A DNA stretch of 64,000 nt from Planctomycetota bacterium (lineage in GTDB: Bacteria > Planctomycetota > UBA8742 > UBA2392). A model generated the notes under the pieces. It worked only from the letters and a program-made list of their open reading frames with translations, did not search any database and had not been told where the DNA came from. How positions within the stretch are numbered: position 1 is the first letter of the stretch; every line of letters starts with the position of its first letter. Below, one piece after another: positions 31,292-40,614 of this stretch. The DNA lies in assembly GCA_003576915.1 (NCBI GenBank), contig QEVF01000003.1:1-64000 (forward strand), in the 5' to 3' direction. A program made the position numbers and the translations under genes.

Positions 31292-32737
31292 TCACTCTGT
31301 CTTCTTGGCGAATGTCGCCTTGAACATCGTACCCGAGGGCCCGGTGCGGACCAGCAAAAGCTCGCCGCCGAGATCACGCAGCAGGCGCCGCGAAATGGCC
31401 AGACCCAGGCCCGTGCCGTCAGCCTTGCCGGTGACGAAGGGCTCGAACAGGCGGCCCCGCACTTCCTCGGGAATGCCCGGCCCGTTGTCCTCAAATTCCA
31501 CGGTCACCATCTTGCCGTTGAATGCCGCGCGGATGTCGAGCCTGCCCCCGCCGGCGTTTTCGCGCAGGGCCTCGGCGGCGTTGACTCCCAGGTTCATCAG
31601 GGCCTGCCGCAGCGACGTGGCGTCGACTTCGAGCTCGGGCCCCTCATCGCAGTGCAGTTCCACCTGCACCTGCCCGCCGCTGCGCGCTTTGGCCGCATCG
31701 ACCACGGGGGCCAGGGCAGACCTGAGGGTGAGTTTTTCGGGCGAGCCGTGGGCGCCGCGCGAAAAAGCCAGGAAGTCGCGCACGACGCGGTCCAGGGCGC
31801 TGATCTCTGCGACGAGCTTGTCGGACATTTTCTTCTGCAGGGGGTCCTCCAACTGGCGCGAGATGAGCTCGGCGTAGCCGCGCATGGCGGCCAGGGGGTT
31901 CTTGATCTGGTGGGCCATGCCCGCGCTGAACTGGGCCAGTTCGGCCAGGCGGCGCTGGCGGGCGAGGTCAGCCAGCAGGCGGGACTCGTAGCGGGCAATC
32001 AGCAGGGCCGCGGCCAGGGTCACGATGAAAACGGCCCCGACCATGGTTCCAAGCACCACGCGCAGGGTAACCAGGCGATCCTGGTTGTCGCGGATCTGGG
32101 CCTCACGATCAAGCCGGCCGCGCTCACGGATGGCGTGGAGGCGTTCGACGTAGTCGGCCTCCAGTTCGATGGCGACGGCGAAGTTGGAAGGGGCTCCGGT
32201 GTCGAGGTCGCGGACGGGGGCAAAGGCATTGCGGTAAACCCGGCCCCGCTCGTCGGTGTATTCAATGGTGGTCACGGGGCCCTGCGAGAAACAGGCCTCC
32301 AGCTCGTTGGCATCCTGTCCGAATTGCGCGGGCAGCCCGAATTTGCGGCCGTCCGTGTCCACGACCAGTGTTCCGTCACGTTTGACCAGGGCCGCCCGCC
32401 GCACCCCGGACTCCTGCTGCAGGGCGGCCAGGCGCTTGCGGTAAAGCTGCGCCAGCTGGTCGTGCTCGCTCTGGATGCCGTCAAGGCCCTGGGTGCTGAT
32501 GCCCGCGGCAGCGGAGGCGGCGTAGGTTTTCAGCCGCCGCGAAAGCTGCTCGGCGTAGCCCTCGCGCACTTCGCTGCCCTGCTTGTCGGCCACCTGGCGG
32601 CGGCGTTCGGCCTGCTCGTCGTAGCCGCTCTTGATCTGCCAGTAGGAGAACAAGGCGCCGATGCTCAGGGCGGCCGCTACCACCAGCGTGAATGCCAGGC
32701 CCAGGATGAAACTGCGGCTGTTACGGGCCTGGGCCAT
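31292..32737 (-). CDS. Membrane sensor histidine kinase
   Basis: This 481-residue kinase has membrane helices at about 11-33 and 226-248, enclosing an extracytoplasmic sensor (about 34-225) that begins with a coiled coil. The phosphorylated residue is His276 in SAGMAHQIKNPLAAM. The ATP domain has an N box (LMNLGVNAAEAL), DNGPGIP and GTGLGLAIS. It pairs with the sigma-54 regulator encoded directly downstream. It starts 3 bases after the barrel-protein stop. Confidence 0.94.
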   Translation of the reverse strand: MAQARNSRSFILGLAFTLVVAAALSIGALFSYWQIKSGYDEQAERRRQVADKQGSEVREGYAEQLSRRLKTYAASAAAGISTQGLDGIQSEHDQLAQLYRKRLAALQQESGVRRAALVKRDGTLVVDTDGRKFGLPAQFGQDANELEACFSQGPVTTIEYTDERGRVYRNAFAPVRDLDTGAPSNFAVAIELEADYVERLHAIRERGRLDREAQIRDNQDRLVTLRVVLGTMVGAVFIVTLAAALLIARYESRLLADLARQRRLAELAQFSAGMAHQIKNPLAAMRGYAELISRQLEDPLQKKMSDKLVAEISALDRVVRDFLAFSRGAHGSPEKLTLRSALAPVVDAAKARSGGQVQVELHCDEGPELEVDATSLRQALMNLGVNAAEALRENAGGGRLDIRAAFNGKMVTVEFEDNGPGIPEEVRGRLFEPFVTGKADGTGLGLAISRRLLRDLGGELLLVRTGPSGTMFKATFAKKTE

Positions 32738-32740
32738 GGC

Positions 32741-33973
32741 TTACCAGTCAAATCCCACGAACAAAGAGACCTGGTGGGCCAGATAACCCTCGTTGTTGAG
32801 GTCGCTGGTCCGGCGCTGGAAGTCGTAACGGGCCCCGACCTCGAGTGTCCATACGAAGTTCACGCCCAACTCGACGTTGATGCCCAGGTAGCGCTCGAAC
32901 ACGGATTCACGGCTGGCGCCCGGCACGTCGGGGTCGGCGCGCTCATCGAACTCGCGCGTCCAGACGTCAAAGCCGCCGCCGATGCGGACAATGGCGAACC
33001 TGAATTCCGTCTGCACCGTCAGGCCGTACTGCCAGTAGCGGTTGAAACCCTGGGCGCTGTCGTCCTGCCGGCGCGCGTAGATCTTCGCATGGGACTGGTG
33101 AAAGCCCCAGAACCGCAGGCGCGCCCTGGCGCCGTATTCGAGGCGCAGCAGTTGCAGCTTGTCGCCGTCGGCGCTGAACGTATCCGGGTGCAGGTCGAAC
33201 TGCTCTCGGAACCACTCATACTGGAACATGATGTAGGGGCCCACGGTGAAGAACTGCCAGAACCTGAGTTCGGGCGAGAAGTCGATGCCGAACTCCCAGC
33301 TGTCCTTGCTGCCCAGTGAGTTGACGCCCAGCACGTCGGAGGCCTCGGGGTTCTCCTCTTCGCTGTAATCGGTCAGGCGCGCCGAGAGGCCCCACTCAAG
33401 GTAAAGCACGCCCGCGGGCATCCAGCCAAACCAGGACCGGGCCCGGAAGTCGCCGCGCCGCAGGTCATCCTGACGCGTGAGGGGCCCGACAATCTCGTAG
33501 TTCTGCTGCTGGTCGTAGAGCGCCTCGACGCGGATGCCGCCCCCAAAACCCGGCTTGTCGACAGGGTGCTTGAGGAAGGCCGCAAGCCAGAGGTCAAAGA
33601 TGTTGGCGTCTTCGGCGTCGTCCTGCCCGAAGTAGAGCCGGCCCGAGGCCCTGCCCTCGACGCCCAGCGCAATGATGTCGGCGATGTTCACCCCGAAGAA
33701 CGCCGCCGCGCGCCCGTCCGCGAACCAGCCGCTGTCTTCGTTGCGGTCTTCCTTGAAGATGTTGGTGTCAAAGCCGACGCCGGCCCTGGCTGAAATGCCC
33801 CAGCCCACGCGGTCGCGCGAGAAGGTCAGGGGGCCGCGGTCTTCTTCCTGCTTGTCCTTGTCCTCCGCCTTCTCCGCCGGTTTGTCGGAGGGCGGCGGCG
33901 TGGCGGAGCCCAAATCGCCCTGGGCCAGAACGGGAGTACAGCACAACAGCGCGGCAATCAACCAAAGGCGCAT
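32741..33973 (-). CDS. Outer-membrane beta-barrel protein
   Basis: This 410-residue protein has a signal peptide (MRLWLIAALLCCTPVLAQG), a charged linker rich in Lys/Glu/Asp, then alternating strands over the rest (for example LGINVELGVNFVWTLEVGARY). It ends VSLFVGFDW with a terminal aromatic residue, as recognised by the Bam machinery. It is the first gene of the group barrel-kinase-regulator-coiled coil. GGAG precedes ATG 33973. No family name is recognised; it may be the sensed or regulated surface component. Confidence 0.78.
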   Translation of the reverse strand: MRLWLIAALLCCTPVLAQGDLGSATPPPSDKPAEKAEDKDKQEEDRGPLTFSRDRVGWGISARAGVGFDTNIFKEDRNEDSGWFADGRAAAFFGVNIADIIALGVEGRASGRLYFGQDDAEDANIFDLWLAAFLKHPVDKPGFGGGIRVEALYDQQQNYEIVGPLTRQDDLRRGDFRARSWFGWMPAGVLYLEWGLSARLTDYSEEENPEASDVLGVNSLGSKDSWEFGIDFSPELRFWQFFTVGPYIMFQYEWFREQFDLHPDTFSADGDKLQLLRLEYGARARLRFWGFHQSHAKIYARRQDDSAQGFNRYWQYGLTVQTEFRFAIVRIGGGFDVWTREFDERADPDVPGASRESVFERYLGINVELGVNFVWTLEVGARYDFQRRTSDLNNEGYLAHQVSLFVGFDW

Positions 33974-34406
33974 AGGATGCGCTCCGAGCGGGGACGAGGG
34001 GTGCGGCCAATGTAGAGCTTGGGCCGCCGTAACACAACGGCAGCCGACAGTGGGGCCATACTGTCGGCTGCCTCCCGTTGTCGCCCAAGAACCGTTCCCG
34101 GGCAAGGGGGCCGGTAGCAGCCTCTGTGCCAATGCGCGCCGCAGACAGAAGCGCCGCGCAAACCTTGAAACGGCGCGGCTTGCGGCACGTTGACGGTTTG
34201 TACGGGCCGGCTTGACCTGCCCGATTGCAGGCGATTTGCCAAGGCAATCTGCCGGATTTCTGGCAGCGACAGGCCTTGTGCGGCTGTTGAAATCGAGGCC
34301 CGGCCTTTGGCGGCGGGCCGCGAGTTACCTTCGTTCAATGACCCGAGCATAAGGGCGAAATCGTTGCTAAACTGCTTGGCTCGATTTTTCGGCTTAGAGG
34401 TGCAAC
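33974..34406. other. Divergent intergenic region (433 bp) with a cruciform-type inverted repeat
   Basis: This gap lies between the barrel gene (minus) and the XPB helicase gene (plus). It holds a large inverted repeat at 34034-34081 and a smaller one (34153-34159 with 34173-34179). No convincing gene is seen in any frame, and no tRNA or ncRNA fold is recognised. Confidence 0.7.
34034..34081. promoter_or_regulatory. Long inverted repeat upstream of the barrel-kinase operon
   Basis: An 11-bp perfect stem (34041-34051 with 34060-34070, 8-base loop) is extended by a 7-bp outer stem (34034-34040 with 34075-34081) across a 4-base bulge. No T-run follows on either strand, so it is not a simple terminator. 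It lies 60-110 bases before the barrel start codon and could be an operator or a leader hairpin. Confidence 0.6.
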
Positions 34407-36131
34407 TTGACGAATCCCAAGGGCCCCGCAATCGTGCAGGCCGACCGCAGCATCCTGCTCGAAGTCAATCACCCTGACTTCGAGGCGGCGCGAGATGCTT
34501 TGGCCGCGTTTGCCGAGCTGGTCAAGAGCCCCGAGCACATCCACACCTACCGCATCAGTGCCCTCTCACTCTGGAACGCGGCGGCCACGGGCCTGAGCGT
34601 GGCCCAGGTGATCGAAGCCCTGGAGCGTTTTTCGCGCTACGACATCCCGGATGTGGTGCGGTCCGAGGTGGTCGAGTACATGGGCCGCTACGGCCGCCTC
34701 ACCCTCGAGGCCGAGGGCGGGCGCTTCATTCTGCGCTCGACGGATGCCGCGCTGCTCAAGCAGATTGCCCATCACAAGGCGGCGGGCAGGTACTTCGAGG
34801 GGGCTCTGGGCGATGACCGCCTGATCGTGACGCCCAGCGCGCGCGGCTTCGTCAAGCAGGCCCTGGTCAAGATCGGCTTTCCCGTCGATGACATCGCCGG
34901 TTACACGCCCGGGGCGCCGCTGGACGTGCGCCTGCGGGAGCAGACAGTCAGCGGCCGGCCCTTTGAGCTGCGCCAGTACCAGTCGGAGTCGGCGCGTGTG
35001 TTCTACGCGGGGGGCGGCGCGCGCGGAGGTTCAGGCGTGGTGGTGCTGCCCTGCGGCGCGGGCAAGACGGTGGTGGGCATTGCCTGCATGGCCCAGGTCA
35101 AGGCCCACACACTGGTGCTGACGGCGAACGTGGTGGCGGTTCGCCAGTGGATCCGTGAACTGCTGGACAAGACCAACCTCCGGCCCGACCAGGTAGCCGA
35201 GTACACCGGCGACAACAAGAGTATCGCGCCCGTCACGATTGCGACCTACCAGATCGTGACCTACCGCAAACGCAAGAGCGAGGAGTTCCCGCACTTTGCA
35301 CTGTTCTCGCGGGGAGACTGGGGCCTGATTATCTACGACGAAGTCCATCTGCTGCCGGCGCCGGTGTTCCGCGCCACAGCCGAGATCCAGTCGCGGCGCC
35401 GCCTGGGTCTGACGGCCACACTGGTGCGCGAAGACGGACTGGAGGAAGACGTGTTTTCGCTGGTGGGGCCCAAGCGCTTTGACGTGCCCTGGCGCGTGCT
35501 GGAAAAGCAGGGCTGGATTGCCACGGCGGACTGCACGGAAGTCAGGGTGGAGATGCCCGGCCAGGGGCGTCTGGGCTATGCCGTGGCCGACCAGCGAGAG
35601 CAGTATCGCCTGGCGGCGGAGAACCCGCGCAAGCTCGATGTACTCGAGGCGCTGATGAAGCTGCACAAGGACGATCACGTGCTGATCATCGCGCAGTATC
35701 TCGACCAGCTCCACGCCATCTCGGAGCGGTTCAACATACCGGTGATCGAAGGCAAGACGCCCGTGAAGCGGCGCGAAGAGCTTTACGCCAAGTTCAGATC
35801 CGGAGAGGTCAACCCCCTGCTGGTGAGCAAGGTCGGCAACTTCGCCATTGACCTGCCCGAGGCCAACGTCCTGATCCAGCTTTCGGGCACGTTTGGTTCG
35901 CGGCAGGAAGAGGCCCAGCGTCTGGGGCGCATCCTGCGTCCCTACGGCGACAACCTGGCCCACTTCTACACCATCGTCACGCGCGAAACGCGGGACCAGG
36001 ATTTTGGCGCCAAGCGGCAGCTCTTTCTGGTGGAGCAGGGCTACCACTATCGGGTCGTGGACGCCGAAGACGTAATCGAGGGCCGCATGACGGTGGATCG
36101 ACGCACGGTGGGTGCAGGGAGCGAGGCATGA
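34407..36131 (+). CDS. xpb: XPB/Ssl2-type DNA helicase
   Basis: This 574-residue superfamily 2 helicase resembles eukaryotic and archaeal XPB. Motifs: Walker A LPCGAGKT (214-221), DEVH (311-314), the XPB-specific RED motif (341-343, in TATLVREDGLEED), and motif VI QRLGRILRP. An N-terminal Helicase_C_3-like/damage-recognition region covers about 1-180. The start is TTG at 34407, supported by AGAGG 6 bases upstream. Bacterial XPB proteins are linked to DNA repair; the partner genes downstream overlap by 4 bases. Confidence 0.93.
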   Translation: MTNPKGPAIVQADRSILLEVNHPDFEAARDALAAFAELVKSPEHIHTYRISALSLWNAAATGLSVAQVIEALERFSRYDIPDVVRSEVVEYMGRYGRLTLEAEGGRFILRSTDAALLKQIAHHKAAGRYFEGALGDDRLIVTPSARGFVKQALVKIGFPVDDIAGYTPGAPLDVRLREQTVSGRPFELRQYQSESARVFYAGGGARGGSGVVVLPCGAGKTVVGIACMAQVKAHTLVLTANVVAVRQWIRELLDKTNLRPDQVAEYTGDNKSIAPVTIATYQIVTYRKRKSEEFPHFALFSRGDWGLIIYDEVHLLPAPVFRATAEIQSRRRLGLTATLVREDGLEEDVFSLVGPKRFDVPWRVLEKQGWIATADCTEVRVEMPGQGRLGYAVADQREQYRLAAENPRKLDVLEALMKLHKDDHVLIIAQYLDQLHAISERFNIPVIEGKTPVKRREELYAKFRSGEVNPLLVSKVGNFAIDLPEANVLIQLSGTFGSRQEEAQRLGRILRPYGDNLAHFYTIVTRETRDQDFGAKRQLFLVEQGYHYRVVDAEDVIEGRMTVDRRTVGAGSEA

Positions 36132-36325
36132 AGTTTCATCTGCATGTCGGGGTGATCGAGACCAGCGATGAAGCGACGCTGGAGGAGCTGCTGGCCGTGA
36201 CGAGGCTGGGACCGCGGGTTCTGGCGCGCGTGGCGCCCAATGTCGCCATCCTGGAGCGCGAAGATGCCCAGAGCGCTCTGGAAGAGCTGGAGAAACGGGG
36301 CCTCCATCCCAAGGTCAGCAAGTGA
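36128..36325 (+). CDS. Small hypothetical protein between the two helicase-related genes
   Basis: This 65-residue protein (begins MKFHLHVGVIETSDE) looks like one beta-alpha-beta-alpha unit. Its ATG overlaps the xpb stop as ATGA, and its stop overlaps the next start as GTGA, so it is translated as part of the operon. I do not recognise a family. The tight coupling argues that it is real and may be a subunit of the XPB complex. Confidence 0.75.
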   Translation: MKFHLHVGVIETSDEATLEELLAVTRLGPRVLARVAPNVAILEREDAQSALEELEKRGLHPKVSK

Positions 36326-38040
36326 GCCGCACCACGGGACAACTTCAGGGTTACCGCGCCGGCGAGCTGGACCTGCTTGGCGTGCTGGAAACCGCCATTG
36401 CCCAGAACCCCCGCCTGCTCAAGGGCGGCCTGCCCAACCTGGCCTTTTTCAAGGCGGCCAATGATGCGCTGCTGGAGCCGGACTCAGCGGACGACGGGCG
36501 CGGCTTTCCCCAAGTGGAGTTCTGGCTGGCGCTGTCGCGGGGTGCGGGCCTCGTGGCGGCGCGCGACGGCCGCCTTGAGCCCACGGCCGCCGCCGACCGC
36601 TTCTTCGCGCTGCCCTTTGAGCAGCGCCGGGCCGAGCTGCGCGAAGCCTGGCTCACGTGCACTGAACTCAACGAACTGACCTTCGCCCCCGACCTGGAAC
36701 TTCCGGGACTCAAGAAGCTGCGCACCGTGGATGTCGTGAGCGACGTGCCGCCGCCGCAGCGCGTTCAGGACATGAGGCGCGGCGTGGTGCGCCTTTTGAG
36801 AGAAATCAGCGCAGAAACAGCCCTTTCCTCACTGCTGACTCTGGCCGAAGCCCGCCTGCGCGACGTGCTGATTGACCATTCGGACGATGCCAGCTGGCGC
36901 CACGTTTTCTATCGCGGCATCCGCGAGCGTGGCGCCGCCGAGGATCTGGAACGCGCCGGACGCTGGCGCAAGGTCGAGGGCGCGTTCATCCGTGTGCTCT
37001 GTGAGTTGCCCCTGAGCCGCCTGGGCTACCTGGCCTGGGATAGCTCGCGGGCCGTTCTGGAGCCCCTGGACGAACCCGTGCCGGAGGGCGCGGCGGAAAT
37101 CGTGGTGCAGCCGAACTTCGAGGTAGTCGTGCTGGGGGAGACGCCGGACACTGCCAAGGTCTGGCGCCTCGCCCGTTTCACGGAGCCCGTGCCAGGCCGT
37201 CGCGTGCGCAAGTATCAGCTTGAGAAGAAGCGCTTTGCCGAGGCCCTGGGCCGCGGCCAGAACGCGCAGGACCTGGTGGCGCTGCTTGCGGCCATGTCGC
37301 GCACGCCGCTGCCTCAGAACGTGAAGTTCTCGCTCGACGACTGGGGCCAGTTGACCGAGCGCATCCGCATCTGGCCCGATGCGTTGTTTGTCGAGGCCGA
37401 GGGCGTGGAGAACCTTTCCGACACCCTGCCCGCTGCGCTGGTCGAGAAGCTGGGCCTGGTGCCGCTTGGCGGCGGCCATCGCGCCTGCCCGGCACCTGAC
37501 ATCGCCGCCCTGCGGGCGCTCATGCCCGCGCGCCGTGCCCTGTTTGATTATTCGCGCGCCCTGCCGCGCGTCATGCGTCCGGCGAAGGGGCTGGAAATCG
37601 AGGCGCCGCGCGAAACCCTGCATTTCCGCGCGCGGCAGGTACTGGCGCTGCTGACCCGCCAGGAGGGGGCCGACCGCTATCTGCTGGACCCCGAAAAGGT
37701 CGCCAGGGCTGCGCCGGGGCTTGGCGCGCGTGAACTTCGGGGGCGCCTGGAGGGCGCCCTGACAGAGGAACTCTCGCCCCAGCTCGCGCTCGCGCTGCGC
37801 TCCTGGAGCGGTGAGTTCGGCAGTGTGTTCGTGGGCCAGGCCGAGTTGCTGTTGTGCGACGACATCGACCAGGCCAGGGCGCTGGCCCTTCAGCCGGAAT
37901 TTAGCGCCTGGGTGGAGCGGCAGCTTTCCACGACGGCGTTTTTGCTGCGGCCCGGAGCCGGCGAACGCGTGCGCGCCTTTCTGAAGCTCTTGGGGCCTGG
38001 GACCGTCAGGTCTTCGCTGGCGGGGCGAGCCAAGCCATGA
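36322..38040 (+). CDS. Helicase-associated protein with XPB/Ssl2 N-terminal domain (Helicase_C_3)
   Basis: This 572-residue protein has no helicase motifs. The C-terminal half contains the segment EIVVQPNFEVVVLGETPD, a typical core of Helicase_C_3 proteins. Actinobacteria also encode such a protein next to XPB. Translation starts at GTG 36322 overlapping the previous stop. It probably forms a complex with the XPB helicase in DNA transactions. Confidence 0.82.
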   Translation: MSRTTGQLQGYRAGELDLLGVLETAIAQNPRLLKGGLPNLAFFKAANDALLEPDSADDGRGFPQVEFWLALSRGAGLVAARDGRLEPTAAADRFFALPFEQRRAELREAWLTCTELNELTFAPDLELPGLKKLRTVDVVSDVPPPQRVQDMRRGVVRLLREISAETALSSLLTLAEARLRDVLIDHSDDASWRHVFYRGIRERGAAEDLERAGRWRKVEGAFIRVLCELPLSRLGYLAWDSSRAVLEPLDEPVPEGAAEIVVQPNFEVVVLGETPDTAKVWRLARFTEPVPGRRVRKYQLEKKRFAEALGRGQNAQDLVALLAAMSRTPLPQNVKFSLDDWGQLTERIRIWPDALFVEAEGVENLSDTLPAALVEKLGLVPLGGGHRACPAPDIAALRALMPARRALFDYSRALPRVMRPAKGLEIEAPRETLHFRARQVLALLTRQEGADRYLLDPEKVARAAPGLGARELRGRLEGALTEELSPQLALALRSWSGEFGSVFVGQAELLLCDDIDQARALALQPEFSAWVERQLSTTAFLLRPGAGERVRAFLKLLGPGTVRSSLAGRAKP

Positions 38041-39458
38041 ATGCGAGTCTGCGGTCTCTGATTCTGATCCTTTTACTGCTGCCCGCCGGCTGCATCGTTC
38101 CCGGCGCTCCGGACGAAAGCGACCTCAACGCGGTGGACGACAACGCGGTGGTGCTGGTCGATCGCATCAAGGACAAGCCCACCGACCTCGAAGCTCACGC
38201 CGACCTGCTGCGCCTTCAAATCCAGCGCGGCGATGCCGAAGGCGCGCGCGGCACCGTGGAACACGCCATGTTCCACAATCCCGGGGACTTCAGGGCGCCT
38301 CTGCTGGCCGCCCAGTTCTACCGCTGGCAACTGGACCTGATTACGGCCGAGAAGATGCTGCTGAAGTCCCGTGATCTTGCTCCCGCCGCCGTAGAGCCGC
38401 GCATTGCCCTGGCCGCGCTTTACAGCGAGTGCGCGCTCGAAGAGCAGGAACTTCAGCAGCGGCGCATCGTGACCGAACTGGCCGAGGCCGCCTTCCGCGC
38501 CGAGTTCGAACTCGATTATGCCTACGCGCTTTCCCATGCGGGCAGGGCCGCGGAGGCTGCCCAGGCCGCCCGCCGCGTCGTGGAAGCTGCCGGCGCGGGC
38601 AAGTCACGGGCCAGAGCCTGGATCTTGCTGGCGCAACTGGCGCTTGACGCCGGAGACGAGAGAGCCTGCCTTGCCGCCGCAGTGGAAGCGCGCAAGGCCG
38701 ACATGCGCGAACGCGGCCCCTTGCGCTTTGTGGCACGCCTGGCTGGCGCCGTGCAGAACCCCGAGCCTCTGCTGAAGACCTTTGATGAGGCCCTGGCGAC
38801 GCAGGAGGACCCCGAGGCCCGCTTTGCGGCCCTGTTCGGGGCCTGGACGGCCTGCACGAAACTGGCCGCGGCCGGGGGCAAGAACCCCGACGGTGAGGAC
38901 GCCCACGCCTACTGGGTTCGCCTTCGCGATCTCGATCCCGGCCAGGTGGATGCCCTGTCGCGGCGTTACCAGGTTGTCAGCCTGCTGCCAGCCTACAGCG
39001 AAGAAACCGCCGCCGTGAAGCAGATGATTGAGGCGCAGCGCGTGGGCCTGCCGGCGACGGCCCAGAACCTCGAGCGCCTCATGCTGCTGTGGCGCGCCGA
39101 AGACTGCCTGCGCCTGGGGGCCGCCCGCCCCAGCATCGATGCTTTGCGCACGCTGGCACAGGCCGAGCCTGCGCTGCCGGGCCTGCGGCTGATGCTGGCC
39201 ACGGCGCTGTTTGTCGCCCGCCAGGACGTTCCATGCCGGGCGCTGCTGGCCTCGCTGCTGGCGGAAGCCAAGTCCGAGCCGGACGAACTCATGGCTCTGC
39301 TGTGGCAGCTCGACCTGAGGGCCGGCAAGGCCCCGGATCTGGTCCGGGCCCTCGAGGCCCGGGGCGAGCAGACCACCCAGGCCGCCCTCTGGACGCTGGC
39401 GGTGGCACGCTTCCACACGTACCGGAGCGGCGAGGGCAAGACCGCGGGCGGCAAGTAA
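38037..39458 (+). CDS. TPR-like lipoprotein
   Basis: This 473-residue protein has a signal peptide with lipobox LPAGC (Cys19). The body is Ala/Leu-rich helical hairpins of the TPR type (for example EAHADLLRLQIQRGDAEGAR). It overlaps the previous gene as ATGA, so a membrane lipoprotein is translated with helicase-related genes, which is unexpected. Function unknown. It converges with yraN, leaving one base between the stops. Confidence 0.75.
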   Translation: MNASLRSLILILLLLPAGCIVPGAPDESDLNAVDDNAVVLVDRIKDKPTDLEAHADLLRLQIQRGDAEGARGTVEHAMFHNPGDFRAPLLAAQFYRWQLDLITAEKMLLKSRDLAPAAVEPRIALAALYSECALEEQELQQRRIVTELAEAAFRAEFELDYAYALSHAGRAAEAAQAARRVVEAAGAGKSRARAWILLAQLALDAGDERACLAAAVEARKADMRERGPLRFVARLAGAVQNPEPLLKTFDEALATQEDPEARFAALFGAWTACTKLAAAGGKNPDGEDAHAYWVRLRDLDPGQVDALSRRYQVVSLLPAYSEETAAVKQMIEAQRVGLPATAQNLERLMLLWRAEDCLRLGAARPSIDALRTLAQAEPALPGLRLMLATALFVARQDVPCRALLASLLAEAKSEPDELMALLWQLDLRAGKAPDLVRALEARGEQTTQAALWTLAVARFHTYRSGEGKTAGGK

Positions 39459-39459
39459 C

Positions 39460-39855
39460 CTATTTGAAGGCGCTCTCAAAGCGTTGTGCCCGCACGGGCT
39501 TGTGCTGCTCATTGAGCCAAACGCCCACAATGTCAAAGCGCAGGGGGCCGTGGAGCTGGTGGCGGGGCAGGAGGCGCCTGGCCGTCTTGACCACCTGGCG
39601 TTGCTTGCGGCGATTGACGGCCTCGCGGGGAGCGAGGAGGCCCCCTTCGCGGCGGGCGCGCACTTCGACCACGACGATGCCGTCAAAGCCCCTCTGGCGT
39701 CCGACGAGGTCGAGTTCTCCCCGTTCGTCGCCAAGATTGCGCGCCAGCAGGGTGAAGCCCTGCTGCAGCAGGAATTCGAGGGCGAAGTCCTCGGCCAGGT
39801 CGCCCCGCGCGCGGGTGGGGGAGGCGCCGCGCCGCCTTGGGCGAAGGCGCGCCAT
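39460..39855 (-). CDS. yraN: YraN-family (UPF0102) endonuclease-like protein
   Basis: This 131-residue protein has the Holliday-resolvase-like fold of the YraN family. Key residues are in GDLAEDFALEFLLQQGF, LLARNLGDERGELDLVG and IVVVEVRAR. The start MARLRPRRRG at 39855 gives the usual family length; longer in-frame extensions to 39981 run into the rplS terminator. It is the first gene after that terminator and often neighbours rplS in other bacteria. Confidence 0.85.
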   Translation of the reverse strand: MARLRPRRRGASPTRARGDLAEDFALEFLLQQGFTLLARNLGDERGELDLVGRQRGFDGIVVVEVRARREGGLLAPREAVNRRKQRQVVKTARRLLPRHQLHGPLRFDIVGVWLNEQHKPVRAQRFESAFK

Positions 39856-39944
39856 GACTTCATCCCACACGGACTCGATCAGTTCGAGGAGGAACACGGA
39901 GGCATTATCGCGCCCCCCGGACTGAATGCCACAGAGCGCCCCAA

Positions 39945-39973
39945 CGAAAAGGCCCGCCGCAAGGCGGCGGGCC
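39945..39973 (-). terminator. Rho-independent terminator of rplS
   Basis: A perfect 10-bp GC stem (39951-39960 with 39964-39973, 3-base loop) is followed on the minus strand by TTTTCGTT. It begins 18 bases after the rplS stop and ends the long ribosomal transcript. Confidence 0.88.
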
Positions 39974-39991
39974 CCAAACACGAGGGCGAGA

Positions 39992-40543
39992 CTACTTCTT
40001 GGCTTCGCCGGCGCCGGCCTTGGCGGCCGCCTTGGCGGCTGCTTCCGCCTTGGCTTTGGCCTTGGCCTCGCGCTTGGCGCGGGACGCCTGGGCCTGCTTC
40101 TCCTTCGCGGCGGCCTCTTCCTTGGCGACCTGCTCGGCTTCTTCGGCGGTCAGCTTCTTCACGCGCGACTCGTCCACCTTGCCAAGGTGCTCGGCGTTGA
40201 GCTTTTCCTCAACGCGCTGGGCCTTGCCGACGCGCTTGCGCAGGTAGAACAGCTTGGCGCGACGGACCTTGCCGGCGCGCTTGACCTCGATACTCACGAC
40301 GTTGGGGCTGTGCAGGGGGAAAGTGCGCTCGACGCCCTCGCCGTCCACGATGCGGCGCACGGCGAAGGTTTCGCGCAGGCCGCCACCGCGGCGGGACACA
40401 ACGATGCCGCTGAAGAGCTGCACGCGCTCTTTGTCGCCTTCCTTGATGCGCACGCCGACATCGACCGTGTCACCCACGTTGAACTGCGGCAGGCTGGTCT
40501 TCTTGATTTCCCGGGCTTCAAAAGGCTTGGCAAAGCTGCTCAT
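39992..40543 (-). CDS. rplS: Ribosomal protein L19 with long basic tail
   Basis: Residues 1-115 match L19 ([20 protein letters not shown], then [13 protein letters not shown]). A tail of about 65 residues follows, made almost only of Ala, Lys, Glu and Arg, bringing the length to 183 against about 115 normally. It follows trmD in the usual trmD-rplS pairing. Confidence 0.97.
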   Translation of the reverse strand: MSSFAKPFEAREIKKTSLPQFNVGDTVDVGVRIKEGDKERVQLFSGIVVSRRGGGLRETFAVRRIVDGEGVERTFPLHSPNVVSIEVKRAGKVRRAKLFYLRKRVGKAQRVEEKLNAEHLGKVDESRVKKLTAEEAEQVAKEEAAAKEKQAQASRAKREAKAKAKAEAAAKAAAKAGAGEAKK

Positions 40544-40614
40544 GGTTTTGCTCGCTTCAGGCCCCCTTGGGGCGGTTACTGGTCATGTTCCTGCACAACG
40601 CTGCGACTCTGGCC

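Noticed and set aside
33974-34033. Sigma-54 promoter for the barrel-kinase operon
   Set aside because: No GG and GC pair with the -24/-12 spacing and consensus was found upstream of the operon or upstream of the toroid and Pro-rich genes.
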